From the NCBI GenBank assembly GCA_947463775.1, contig CANHVD010000004.1, forward strand, positions 1-30,422: DNA of 30,422 nucleotides. Direction: 5' to 3'. Below the pieces are notes generated by a model. That model worked only from the letters and a program-made list of their open reading frames with translations. It was not told where the DNA came from and did not search any database. How positions within the stretch are numbered: the stretch's first letter is position 1; each line of letters opens with the position of its first letter. Origin of the DNA: Planctomycetaceae bacterium (GTDB lineage: Bacteria; Planctomycetota; Planctomycetia; Planctomycetales; Planctomycetaceae). Positions 1-8,501 of this stretch are shown one piece after another. A program made the position numbers and the translations under genes.

Positions 1-2003
1 ATCCGAATACGCTGTTCGGGCTTAAACCCCATGCGAACGATATCGTCACGATTCATCAGCACGACATCACGACGCTCCTGACCTCGATAGAGATCTTCTT
101 CGTCATAAACGACGCTGTTGAATTGTCCTTCCGAACGCATCGTCATCAACCGCAGTTGATTACCGGAGAGTTTGTTTTCCGGAAGCCCCGTGGGAATGAA
201 CTTCGCCTTGCCGGAAGGAGTTGGAAACTTGTAGCCCGTGACGGCTCGACCGGGAACGTGGAATTCCGTCTTTGTTCCGCCAATCGATTTCAGATCTTCG
301 TAGCCGGGGATCAGGTCCGCAATCAATTCACGAATGGCCTGATGACTTTGCATCTTTGACCAGTCCAGACGACTATCTCCCGCAAAGATCTTCTGGCCGA
401 TTTCCGCAAGAATCGAGACTTCGCTGCGAGCATTCTGATGTCGCGACGGCCCACCGTCGCTCAGACGCACATAGCTGAACATCGATTCCTGAGTCGTCGT
501 TTGCGGCTCTTCATCACGCGGCAGAACAGGCAGAATAAATGTCTCCTCACCCGTACCCCAGGCATGACCTGTGTTCAGCGTGGTCGACATGTAGACGATT
601 GTTTTGATCTTCTGCATCGCATCGAATGCTCGCCGAGCATTCGGATTGCTGCCGTAAAGATTACCGCCCAGTTGGAGCGTGAAATCCATTTTGCCGAGAT
701 AGGCGGCATCCATACAAGCCATCGTGTCATAGCCCGGTGACTTTGGAGCCTCGATGCCCAGAGTCTTTTCGAAACGTTCAAGCATGTTCTGCTTCAACGC
801 CGGCGTAACACCGACAGTTCCCAGTCCCTGCACGTTACTATGTCCGCGAATCGGCATCAGACCAGCGTTAGTACGTCCGACCATCCCGCGCAGAAGTGCC
901 AGATTGGCGATGGCGTGGACGTTGCGAGTGCCATGCAGATGATGAGTAATCCCCATGCACCAGCCAATGACGACATTCTTCGCCTTACAATACTGATCGG
1001 CAATCTTTCGAATCGTTTCTCGATCAACACCGCTCTGAGCGACGATCGCATCCCACGACGTGGACTGCACCGACTTCAGGAAGTCTTCGAATCCTTCGGT
1101 ATGTTCGGCGACAAACTTCGTGTCATGCCCTGATCGTTCGACAACATCCTTCGCGATCCCGGTCAGCAAAGCAAGGTCGCCACCGATATGCGGCTGGACG
1201 TACTGACTGGCGATCTCCGTTCCGAACAACAAACTGCGCACGTCGCTGGGAACTCGAAAACTGGTCAGCCCCAGTTCCTTCATTGGATTGATCACGATGA
1301 TTTTGCCACCGCGTCGACGAATCTCCATCAGCGAACGCATCAGTCGTGGATGATTGGATGATGGATTCGCACCGATCAATAGATAGAGATCGGTCTTATC
1401 CAGATCTTCAAGGCGAACCGTGCCAGCCCCGGTGCCGATCGACATTCCCAGGCCGACGCCGCTGGCCTGATGGCAGTAGTACGAACAGTTATTGACGTAG
1501 TTCGTGCCGAACAGTCGAGCCAGCATCTGGAACAGAAAACCGGCCTCATTCGAAGCGCGACCACTGGCATAGAAGAAGCTGCGTTCCGGACCAGCAGCCT
1601 TCATGCGATCTGCAAGTGTTGAGATCGCATGTTCCCACGTCGTGACCTTATACGCAGTCGCACCTTTGGCGAGGTAGAGCGGTTCGCTGATTCGACCGGA
1701 TGTCTCCAGCTGTCGAGGCGTCATCGCCCGCAGATGATTCAGGCTGGTGCCTTCGATGAATTCCTTCCGAAGCGCGCCCTGCATGTCGGAGGCCATCGCC
1801 TGGAAAGACTTCTTACAGACTTCCGGGAAATGGCCGCCTTCATTGACCATGCCGCCAAGCTGTCCGCCCATGCCGACCGCGCAGGTCTTGCAGGTGTTCT
1901 TGGAACGCATGGCTTTCCACATGTTCCACCAGCCAACTCGTTGTGCGAGTTGAAGACTGTATCGAATGGCTTTCCAGCCACCACCGCTGCGAGGTCGTTG
2001 CAT
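1..2003 (-). CDS. FdhF/YdeP-family molybdopterin oxidoreductase (3' end outside window)
   Basis: Reading the minus strand from the ATG at 2003 gives an open frame of 667 codons that leaves the window without a stop, so the C-terminus is missing. The protein resembles the formate dehydrogenase alpha-like FdhF/YdeP group of Mo-bisMGD enzymes, thought to be cytoplasmic oxidoreductases whose substrates are mostly unproven. Visible marks are CKTCAVGMGG (Cys38, Cys41), EVCKK (Cys63) and CSYYCHQASG, where Cys177-His178 fits the Cys-His pair that places the Mo ligand in this family. Further on are GANPSSNHPR and HSNVQGLGTVG, typical cofactor-binding blocks. I see no full CxxCxxxC 4Fe-4S motif near the N-terminus. 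GGTGAG lies 6 bases before the ATG. The gene starts 29 bases after the speA stop and may be cotranscribed with it. Family confident; substrate unknown. Confidence 0.88.
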   Translation of the reverse strand, partial: MQRPRSGGGWKAIRYSLQLAQRVGWWNMWKAMRSKNTCKTCAVGMGGQLGGMVNEGGHFPEVCKKSFQAMASDMQGALRKEFIEGTSLNHLRAMTPRQLETSGRISEPLYLAKGATAYKVTTWEHAISTLADRMKAAGPERSFFYASGRASNEAGFLFQMLARLFGTNYVNNCSYYCHQASGVGLGMSIGTGAGTVRLEDLDKTDLYLLIGANPSSNHPRLMRSLMEIRRRGGKIIVINPMKELGLTSFRVPSDVRSLLFGTEIASQYVQPHIGGDLALLTGIAKDVVERSGHDTKFVAEHTEGFEDFLKSVQSTSWDAIVAQSGVDRETIRKIADQYCKAKNVVIGWCMGITHHLHGTRNVHAIANLALLRGMVGRTNAGLMPIRGHSNVQGLGTVGVTPALKQNMLERFEKTLGIEAPKSPGYDTMACMDAAYLGKMDFTLQLGGNLYGSNPNARRAFDAMQKIKTIVYMSTTLNTGHAWGTGEETFILPVLPRDEEPQTTTQESMFSYVRLSDGGPSRHQNARSEVSILAEIGQKIFAGDSRLDWSKMQSHQAIRELIADLIPGYEDLKSIGGTKTEFHVPGRAVTGYKFPTPSGKAKFIPTGLPENKLSGNQLRLMTMRSEGQFNSVVYDEEDLYRGQERRDVVLMNRDDIVRMGFKPEQRIR

Positions 2004-2032
2004 AGACTCACCGTAGATGAAAACAACAGCGA

Positions 2033-3958
2033 TTATTCTCCGTCTGGTTCTTCCAGATAGGTATAACCGTTGAGCGCTTCTTCGTAGAACTTCACGAACT
2101 GGCCTGCCTGAACGTGGTCGATTCGATTTTCGCGAACGGCGACTTCGACGGCAGCCTGAAGACGATTGATCAGGTCACGACCGCGGAACTGCACATAGTC
2201 CAGAACCTCCGCGACCGTCTCTCCCTTGATGATTGTATCGAGTACGACTTCGCCGGTGGAAGAAACATCCACATGGACTGCGTTGGTATCTCCAAAGAGA
2301 TTATGCAGGTCGCCAAGAATTTCCTGATACGCACCAATCAGGAAAATGCCCAGATAGTAGGGAGCTCCATCGAACTCATGCAGCATCAAAGTTCGACGCA
2401 CGTCACGACGATCGATGAACTGATCAATCTTCCCATCGGAGTCGCATGTGATGTCGCTCAGTACAGCATGCCGGGTCGGACGCTGATCCAGCTGATGAAT
2501 TGGCATCACAGGGAACAACTGCTTGATCGCCCATGAATCCGGACACGACTGGAACAGAGAGAAGTTGCAGAAGTAGTTGTCCGAGAGAACTTTATCGAGC
2601 CGTTCGAGTTCTTCCGGAACATACTCCATCGTGCCTGCAAGTTGCCAGATCTTATGACACAGTGCAAAGTAAATGTTTTCAGCCAGACAACGTTGTTCCA
2701 GCGAGACGTAGCCCGTGTTGAACAGCGTCATCACGGTATCGATGGCTGTCTGAGCATCGTGGTACGTTTCCAGAATATTTCGCTGAGTCAGGCCTTTGTA
2801 TCCCTGATATAAGTCGTGTAGAGCCTGCTCCGCGTCTTCCGGTGGTGCCAGTGCTGCTTCGGAAGTGCTCTCACCCTGCTGTGAAACACCAAGGACGCTG
2901 AAGACCAGGACGCTGTGAAACGCCGAGATCGCTCGACCACTTTCCGAGATGATGTTCGGATGCGGCACGTTGGCTTCGTCGCACACGGTTTGAATCGTGT
3001 AAACCACGTCGCGAGCATATTCCTCCAGCGTATAGTTCATGCTGGATTCAAAGTTCGTCTGGGAACCGTCGTAGTCAACCCCGAGACCACCACCCACGTC
3101 GAGGTATTTCAGACCAGCGCCGCGACCGGCGAGTTCGGTATAGACGCGAGCAGCTTCATTGAGGGCCGCTTTGACCTGACGGATGTTGGTGATCTGGCTG
3201 CCCAGGTGGAAATGCAGCAGCGTGAAGCAGTCTTCCATTCCACGCTTCTTGAGTTCATCAAGAGCCATCAGAATTTCGTTGGCTCGCAGACCGAACTTGG
3301 AACGATACCCGCCCGATGATTGCCATCGGCCTGCTCCTCGCGCCGCCAGTTTCACTCGCATTCCGATCTGAGGTCGGACATTGAGTTTCTCTGCGTACTT
3401 CAGAATCAGTTCCAGTTCCGTATATTTTTCTACGACCGGAATTACGTGCCGGCCGATCTTCTGAGCCAGCAACGCCATTTCGATGAACTCGGCGTCCTTG
3501 AATCCGTTGCAGATAATTGGCGTCTCAGCCTCGGTCATCGCCACAACGGCCAGGAGTTCCGGCTTGCTGCCCGCTTCGAGACCGAACCCAAATTCACGCC
3601 CGTACTCGACGACCTTCTCAACGACTTCTCGCTGCTGATTCACCTTGATCGGGTAAACACAGGCGTAGTTCCCTTTGTAGCCGTGTTCCTTGATCGCATC
3701 GCCGAACGCTTTGTGCAGAACAGCAAGGCGATCGCGAATGATTCCGTTGAAACGCAACAGCACCGGAACATCCAGCCCTCGCATCTGAAGTCGCTGGATC
3801 AATTCTTTCAGGTCCACAGACCGAGCCGGATTGCGATCCGGATGTACGAGGACGTTACCGTTGGGGCCAACCGAAAAATAACCGTTCCCCCAGCGAGGAA
3901 CCTCGTACATTTCAGCGGCGTCAACAGTACTCCAGCGCAATGGGGATTGATCAATCAT
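2033..3958 (-). CDS. speA: biosynthetic arginine decarboxylase
   Basis: This 641-residue protein is a fold III PLP decarboxylase that converts arginine to agmatine and CO2, the first step of polyamine synthesis by the agmatine route. The length is the normal one for SpeA (about 630-660). The PLP lysine is Lys105 in VYPIKVNQQR. Other family blocks are the LHFHLGSQ helix region, the glycine-rich YLDVGGGLGVDYDGS phosphate loop, ISESGRAISAFHS, and near the C-terminus SCPDSWAIKQLFP and DITCDSDGKID. The ATG at 3958 starts MIDQSPLRW, which fits the usual SpeA N-terminus. A hairpin with a T-rich tail lies 47 bases upstream and separates it from secDF. The downstream molybdoenzyme follows after 29 bases. 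The agmatine-using genes speB or aguA/aguB are not in the window. Confidence 0.97.
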   Translation of the reverse strand: MIDQSPLRWSTVDAAEMYEVPRWGNGYFSVGPNGNVLVHPDRNPARSVDLKELIQRLQMRGLDVPVLLRFNGIIRDRLAVLHKAFGDAIKEHGYKGNYACVYPIKVNQQREVVEKVVEYGREFGFGLEAGSKPELLAVVAMTEAETPIICNGFKDAEFIEMALLAQKIGRHVIPVVEKYTELELILKYAEKLNVRPQIGMRVKLAARGAGRWQSSGGYRSKFGLRANEILMALDELKKRGMEDCFTLLHFHLGSQITNIRQVKAALNEAARVYTELAGRGAGLKYLDVGGGLGVDYDGSQTNFESSMNYTLEEYARDVVYTIQTVCDEANVPHPNIISESGRAISAFHSVLVFSVLGVSQQGESTSEAALAPPEDAEQALHDLYQGYKGLTQRNILETYHDAQTAIDTVMTLFNTGYVSLEQRCLAENIYFALCHKIWQLAGTMEYVPEELERLDKVLSDNYFCNFSLFQSCPDSWAIKQLFPVMPIHQLDQRPTRHAVLSDITCDSDGKIDQFIDRRDVRRTLMLHEFDGAPYYLGIFLIGAYQEILGDLHNLFGDTNAVHVDVSSTGEVVLDTIIKGETVAEVLDYVQFRGRDLINRLQAAVEVAVRENRIDHVQAGQFVKFYEEALNGYTYLEEPDGE

Positions 3959-4004
3959 TCCGGGAATAACTCCGCTTCAGCGAGGGGGACCAGAAAGGAA
4001 GAAA

Positions 4005-4029
4005 GCCCGGTGACCAGAGGTCAGCGGGC
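4005..4029 (-). terminator. hairpin with T-rich tail between secDF and speA
   Basis: GCCCG-G-TGACC / GGTCA-G-CGGGC forms an 11-position stem with one G-G mismatch and an AGA loop. Read on the minus strand it is followed by TTTCTTCCTTTC. It lies 130 bases after the secDF stop and 47 bases before the speA start. It fits an intrinsic terminator of secDF, or an attenuator in the speA leader. The T tract is interrupted, so strength is uncertain. Confidence 0.5.
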
Positions 4030-4158
4030 GTTTAAGTCTTAACAATTGCATCACAACACTTTGCCGAAAGAACAAAATTCAACGGCAACGAGCATGACTT
4101 CCTTAGAATCGGCTGAGCGGCGAACCTGCGAGAAATTCGCCACTCTTCGATTACCGCT

Positions 4159-7100
4159 TTATGCCTTCACAGTGCCCTGAACGCGATTCAAGGCCCAGAT
4201 CAGGATCGGACTCGCGATGTAAATCGAACTATAGGTCCCTGCGATACATCCGACCAGGAGACACCAGGCAAATCCATGGACCCCTGCACCACCAAACGCG
4301 TACAGAATAAAGACCACGATAAACACGGTGGTTGCCGTCAAAATCGTTCGGCCCAGGGTTTGGTTCAGTGCCAGATTGACCATCGAAACAGTGATCGCCG
4401 GATTCTTACCACGTACTTCGCGAATTCGGTCAAACATTACGATCGTGTCATTCAGCGAGTATCCTACCAGCGTCAAGAACGCCGCAATCATTGGAAGATT
4501 GATGCGGAAGTCGTCGATCAGGAACAGGTCGCCGATTGGAGTTCCACTAACCCAGCTTGCCATGGCCACAAACCCAAGACTGACGAGCACGTCGTGGACC
4601 AGAGCCACTACGGCTGCCAGACCAAACACAACGTTCTGGAATCGGAACCAGATATAGGCTGAGATCGCAACAATACTCAGCAAAATCGCGATCAACGCAC
4701 TTTCCTTCATTTCGCTGGCGACCGCAGAGGCGAACGTATTCACTTCATCAAACAATGGCGTTGAGGCCAATGTTGACTGCATAGATCCCAGAGCCGACTT
4801 CAGGTCGTCAGCAGCGATCTCCGGAGCCACTCGCACTGTCAGCTTGTTAAATTTACGAACACTGCGTTCACCGACGGAGGTGCCGGACCCTTCTGTTCCC
4901 TCAATCCCGAACAGACCTTCGGTTACCTGATACTTGCTGCTCCCGTCCTCTTTCTTAACGGCTCCCAAAGCAGCAGCCAGCATATCATTGACGGTGCCGG
5001 ACGCGACCTCTTCAGAGAAAGTAAGATCAGAGGCAGAGCCACCTTTGAATTGCATGCGAGAAATCGCCTCAGCCGACTCATCACCATCAGCGATCACAAC
5101 AGGAGCAATTTCGGAGAACTCGAGCGAGACCATTCGCAATTTAATGGATGGATTTTCCTTGAACGATTCGTAGACCATGTCTCGAACGCGCTGTTCGGCC
5201 GACTTCTGTCCAGCCGACTCAGTGTCACCTGGTGAATGGTCGTCCTTTTCGGTTGATCGCAGTCGGAAATAGTTACCAATCCCCTCCTGGCTGTCATCTC
5301 CCAAGGTTAGTCGCTCAAGAGTGAATTCGTCTTTAAACTGACCCTTTAGTGCTGCCGCAACGTCAACCGTCTTCTGCGGCTCAGTGGTCTGGAAAGAGAC
5401 CATCGTTCCACCGGTAAAGTCGATGTCATAGTTCTTTTCGCCGCGAATGAAGAAGGCGATCAAACCAACGCCGATAATCACAAGGGAGATTGTACACCAC
5501 ATCACCTGATGCTTCAGGAAGTCGATTCGAGTCTCGCCGATCAACTGGCTCATGTTCAGCTTCTTCAACCAGCGTCGCTTTTCAGCGATATCAAACATCA
5601 ACCGACCCACAAACAGGACGGTGTACATACTGATCGCAAGACCAAGGAACAGAGTGACCGCAAAGCCCTTGATCTGGTCCGTTCCGATCGCAAACAGAAT
5701 TACAGCTGTCAGCAACGTGGTAATGTTCGCGTCAAAAATGGTGAGGAAGGCTTTTTCAAAACCATTCTGAATCGCCATTCGAATACTGCATCCCTTGGCG
5801 ATTTCTTCTCGCATACGTTCGTAGATCAGAACGTTAGCATCGACGGCCATCCCGATTGTCAGCACGATACCGGCGATACCTGGCAGAGTGAACGTGGCAT
5901 TGATCGCGACCATCGCCGCGATGGTCAGCAACAGGTTCAGCATCAGAGACACGACGGCCACAATGCCGGAGAATCGATAGTAGGCCAACATAAAGATGAC
6001 GACCGCAAGACCGCTGATCAGCGTTGCACTCACACCCTTATTACGAACGTCAGCCCCCAGAGTCGGGTCGACTGTCGCTTCACTCAGAGGCTTCGGGTCA
6101 ATCGGAACTTCAAGAGCACCGGCGTTCAGAACATTGGAAAGTTCTTCCGCTTCCGCTCGCGTAAACCCGCCAGCACCGCCGGAAATCTGACCTCGATTGG
6201 TAATCTGCTCATTAATGTTCGGAGCACTGAAAACCTTCTTGTCCAGCACGATAGCCAGCTTGCGAGGAGGCAGGCCCGGCTTTGGAGCATTGCGTCCCGT
6301 CAACTGACCAAACAGATAACCACCGGTCTGATCGAAGTTAAAGCTGACGACGATTGCACCGTTCTGATCAAAGTCCGGCGTTGCCGAGCGAAGATACTTA
6401 CCAGTAACACTTTCTTCCGGAGGTTCAACCAACAGAAGATACTCTTCGGTTTCATAGTTCTCCATCTTGCCGTTGACTTCGCGAGTCTTCTGGACGCTGC
6501 GACGAATCACGGATTCATCAAGCAACTTCGGAGCACCGTTCTTCTCAAAGGCCGGGATCCAGCGGGCTACGATCTCACCATCCATCTCAAGAATGGTCTG
6601 TGACTTATCCAGTTCGTTAGCCATTCGCACAAGCTGCTGGTCAGTGCTGTCTGCGCAGATGAAGAATTCGAGACTTCCCAAACGAGTAATCTGGCGTTTG
6701 ATTTCATCAACTGTCTGCGGATCTTCGCCGGGAACAATGACTTCAATTCGGTCACGACCCACTTTACGAACAGTAACTTCTTCCGTACCACTGCGATTGA
6801 TTCGCTGGCTAACGGCACCCACCATTCGATCCATGACCTGATCGTTGACTTCCTTGCCTTCAGGCTTCACCTGAAACACCATGTTGGTTCCACCGGCGAG
6901 ATCGATCCCGAGACGGAAACGCTTATCAAGCGGCTCACCCTTCATTAACGATGTCAGGAACGGCGAGGCTCCGATAGCTAACGTGAAGAAGACAACAGCA
7001 AGTCGCCCTGTCCACTCCTGAACCTTCAGAGCTTTCGCAACGACGTAGGCCAACACGAAAGGCAGGACAAGAATGAACAGCGTTAACAGCGTGAACACAA

Positions 7101-7254
7101 AGGGACTTGTTCCCGGAGCCTGAGCGACCGGGATAATTTCGGTTGCCGTCTCAACGGTCTCCGCAGCCGCCTTCGTCGCGGCATTGGCAACTTCTGCAGC
7201 AGCATCGGGTGCCTGAAGAGCGAGGTTCAGCAATCCATGGAGCAACTGAGACAT
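4159..7254 (-). CDS. secDF: fused protein-export membrane protein SecD-SecF
   Basis: SecDF works with SecYEG and YajC in the inner membrane and uses the proton gradient to complete export of proteins across it. Here SecD and SecF are one chain of 1031 residues. An extra N-terminal hydrophobic pair (about 52-101) precedes the SecD mark LGIDLAGGTN at about 115. The SecD membrane block carries GMAVDANVLIYERMREE (from about 468). SecF follows without a break, with YDIDFTGGT at about 609 and GYSLNDTIVMFDRIRE in its membrane block. The SecF periplasmic part (about 605-850) is about twice the usual length, mostly acidic and glycine/serine-rich. Bacillus SecDF has about 740 residues. I chose the ATG at 7254 because AGGAA lies about 9 bases upstream; an in-frame TTG at 7281 would add nine residues. 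yajC lies upstream on the same strand. Confidence 0.97.
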   Translation of the reverse strand: MSQLLHGLLNLALQAPDAAAEVANAATKAAAETVETATEIIPVAQAPGTSPFVFTLLTLFILVLPFVLAYVVAKALKVQEWTGRLAVVFFTLAIGASPFLTSLMKGEPLDKRFRLGIDLAGGTNMVFQVKPEGKEVNDQVMDRMVGAVSQRINRSGTEEVTVRKVGRDRIEVIVPGEDPQTVDEIKRQITRLGSLEFFICADSTDQQLVRMANELDKSQTILEMDGEIVARWIPAFEKNGAPKLLDESVIRRSVQKTREVNGKMENYETEEYLLLVEPPEESVTGKYLRSATPDFDQNGAIVVSFNFDQTGGYLFGQLTGRNAPKPGLPPRKLAIVLDKKVFSAPNINEQITNRGQISGGAGGFTRAEAEELSNVLNAGALEVPIDPKPLSEATVDPTLGADVRNKGVSATLISGLAVVIFMLAYYRFSGIVAVVSLMLNLLLTIAAMVAINATFTLPGIAGIVLTIGMAVDANVLIYERMREEIAKGCSIRMAIQNGFEKAFLTIFDANITTLLTAVILFAIGTDQIKGFAVTLFLGLAISMYTVLFVGRLMFDIAEKRRWLKKLNMSQLIGETRIDFLKHQVMWCTISLVIIGVGLIAFFIRGEKNYDIDFTGGTMVSFQTTEPQKTVDVAAALKGQFKDEFTLERLTLGDDSQEGIGNYFRLRSTEKDDHSPGDTESAGQKSAEQRVRDMVYESFKENPSIKLRMVSLEFSEIAPVVIADGDESAEAISRMQFKGGSASDLTFSEEVASGTVNDMLAAALGAVKKEDGSSKYQVTEGLFGIEGTEGSGTSVGERSVRKFNKLTVRVAPEIAADDLKSALGSMQSTLASTPLFDEVNTFASAVASEMKESALIAILLSIVAISAYIWFRFQNVVFGLAAVVALVHDVLVSLGFVAMASWVSGTPIGDLFLIDDFRINLPMIAAFLTLVGYSLNDTIVMFDRIREVRGKNPAITVSMVNLALNQTLGRTILTATTVFIVVFILYAFGGAGVHGFAWCLLVGCIAGTYSSIYIASPILIWALNRVQGTVKA

Positions 7255-7501
7255 CAGAGTGGGTTCCTGGGGAATTCGCAAGGACCAGGATTCACGGCTT
7301 TGACCGGGCGAATCCGAGCAATGAGCAAAGAAAAATCAGCCGAAAGTGGCGTATATGTATCGAATTGTCACTGTTTAGCACAATTCAAGTCACAGAGATG
7401 GTCCACAAACCGGAAAACAGTGGTCTTCAGCCCGCCCTGAAGATGGCAAGCTGACAGAAAACCGTGAACGTTGGCCTGAGGCGTTCCTGAACTTATCCGG
7501 G

Positions 7502-7948
7502 CTAAGTCGCAGCAGCGGGAGCTTCCGCCTTTTCATCCAGTTCGCCTTGAATCGCTGACCGAAGAAAGCGAACTCTCGTCGTGTCGTCGACTCGAAGGGT
7601 CACCTGACGGCCGTCCGACGAGATGTCGACAACAGTCCCAATCAGACCGCCAGTCGTCACAACCTTGACGTTTTTCTTCAGGTTGTTCAGAAAGTCCTGC
7701 CGTCGTCGCTGCTCTTTTTGCTGCGGACGGAGCAGGATAAAGTAGAAAAATACCCCAATAATCAGGATTGGGGCAAACTGAGCAATCGGATTCGGAGCGT
7801 CCGCCGCCACTCGACCAGCCTCTGCGGCCCCACCAGCGGGAGCCGCTCCAGCAGCAGGCGCAGGACCAGCGGCCGGTGCGGACGCAGCACCGTCCTGAAT
7901 CCAGAACAGGAGCTCAGAAAACTTCACATAAAGCTCAAACCAGGACAC
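7502..7948 (-). CDS. yajC: preprotein translocase accessory subunit YajC
   Basis: YajC is the small single-span partner of SecDF in the holotranslocon. The 148-residue product has an Ala/Pro/Gly-rich N-terminal stretch (20-50), a membrane helix at about 57-73 and the family mark FYFILLRPQQKEQ just after it. A basic cytoplasmic part follows, with VTTGGLIGTVVDI and a typical beta-rich end. The normal length is about 85-120; the extra residues are the low-complexity N-terminus. Two GTG starts are possible: 7948, preceded by AGGTGG at 5 bases, and 7957, which overlaps that AGGTGG and has no ribosome site of its own. I prefer 7948. secDF begins about 250 bases downstream, a wider gap than usual for this pair. 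Confidence 0.92.
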   Translation of the reverse strand: MSWFELYVKFSELLFWIQDGAASAPAAGPAPAAGAAPAGGAAEAGRVAADAPNPIAQFAPILIIGVFFYFILLRPQQKEQRRRQDFLNNLKKNVKVVTTGGLIGTVVDISSDGRQVTLRVDDTTRVRFLRSAIQGELDEKAEAPAAAT

Positions 7949-8501
7949 GGCAACCACCTGTAAGAAGGCTTAGCAACCGGAGACCGAGGAACAGACCTCG
8001 GCGATTTCGACTGCACGATTCAATCCGTCCGCGCCACAACCACGAGTGGGCCGCAGACTTCGGGAGAAACCGCGTATCATAGGGGCAATCGCCCTCAGTT
8101 CAACGTCCGGTGCCTCTATCCTGTCGGAACCAAGGAACAAGTCTGTTCAAATTGAAGCTTTTGAAGCTGTAAATGATCGAGTTCCCTGGAATTCCGGGAA
8201 CGGACTCCGCGATTCGCGATGGCGATCAGGACTGCCTGGCCGACCTGCCTTCGCAACTCGAAAGCAATCACAAATCCCTTCGGCACCGTGAATCTGAGTT
8301 TACCCGGCGGGGCTGAGTTATTCCTGGCGCGGTTAGAACCAAGTCGGGGTTCTCGCGGGATACCTAGTACGGATTATTGCCTCAATTGTGGCCACGCACA
8401 GAAACAAGTCCCCCCGGAGGTTATTCGCACTGTGTGGATTCACCCAAAACTTCTGGATACCCTGCGACAGGCTGCTTTTGAGCGAGTTGTCGGAGCCTTC
8501 A
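7949..8501. other. intergenic region between divergent yajC and serine hydrolase genes
   Basis: No convincing gene is seen in these 553 bases. The region should hold promoters for both divergent genes, but I cannot assign -35/-10 boxes with confidence. It contains a 21-base inverted repeat at 8181-8201 (GTTCCC, a TGGAATTCC centre, GGGAAC) with no T tract, so an operator or a simple hairpin rather than a terminator. It also contains copy A of the dispersed palindromic element at 8318-8407. Confidence 0.6.
8318..8407 (+). repeat. dispersed palindromic element, copy A
   Basis: About 90 bases matching copies at 10514-10602 and 12660-12747. Shared parts are a left arm starting TTATTC, a centre around TCGCGGGATACCT and a right arm TGCCTCAATTGTGGCC then ACGCACAGAA. 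In the other copies the two arms are imperfect inverted repeats of each other; the left arm is the most diverged part of this copy. No coding capacity. It looks like a MITE- or REP-like element. Confidence 0.7.

Noticed and set aside
3320..4042. 240-codon plus-strand frame over the speA start and leader
   Set aside because: Mostly antisense to speA, no family features, and it runs through the leader hairpin.
5509..6603. 364-codon plus-strand frame opposite secDF
   Set aside because: It is antisense to a clear secDF coding region; its translation is Arg/Gln/His-rich with no family and arises from the codon use of the real gene.
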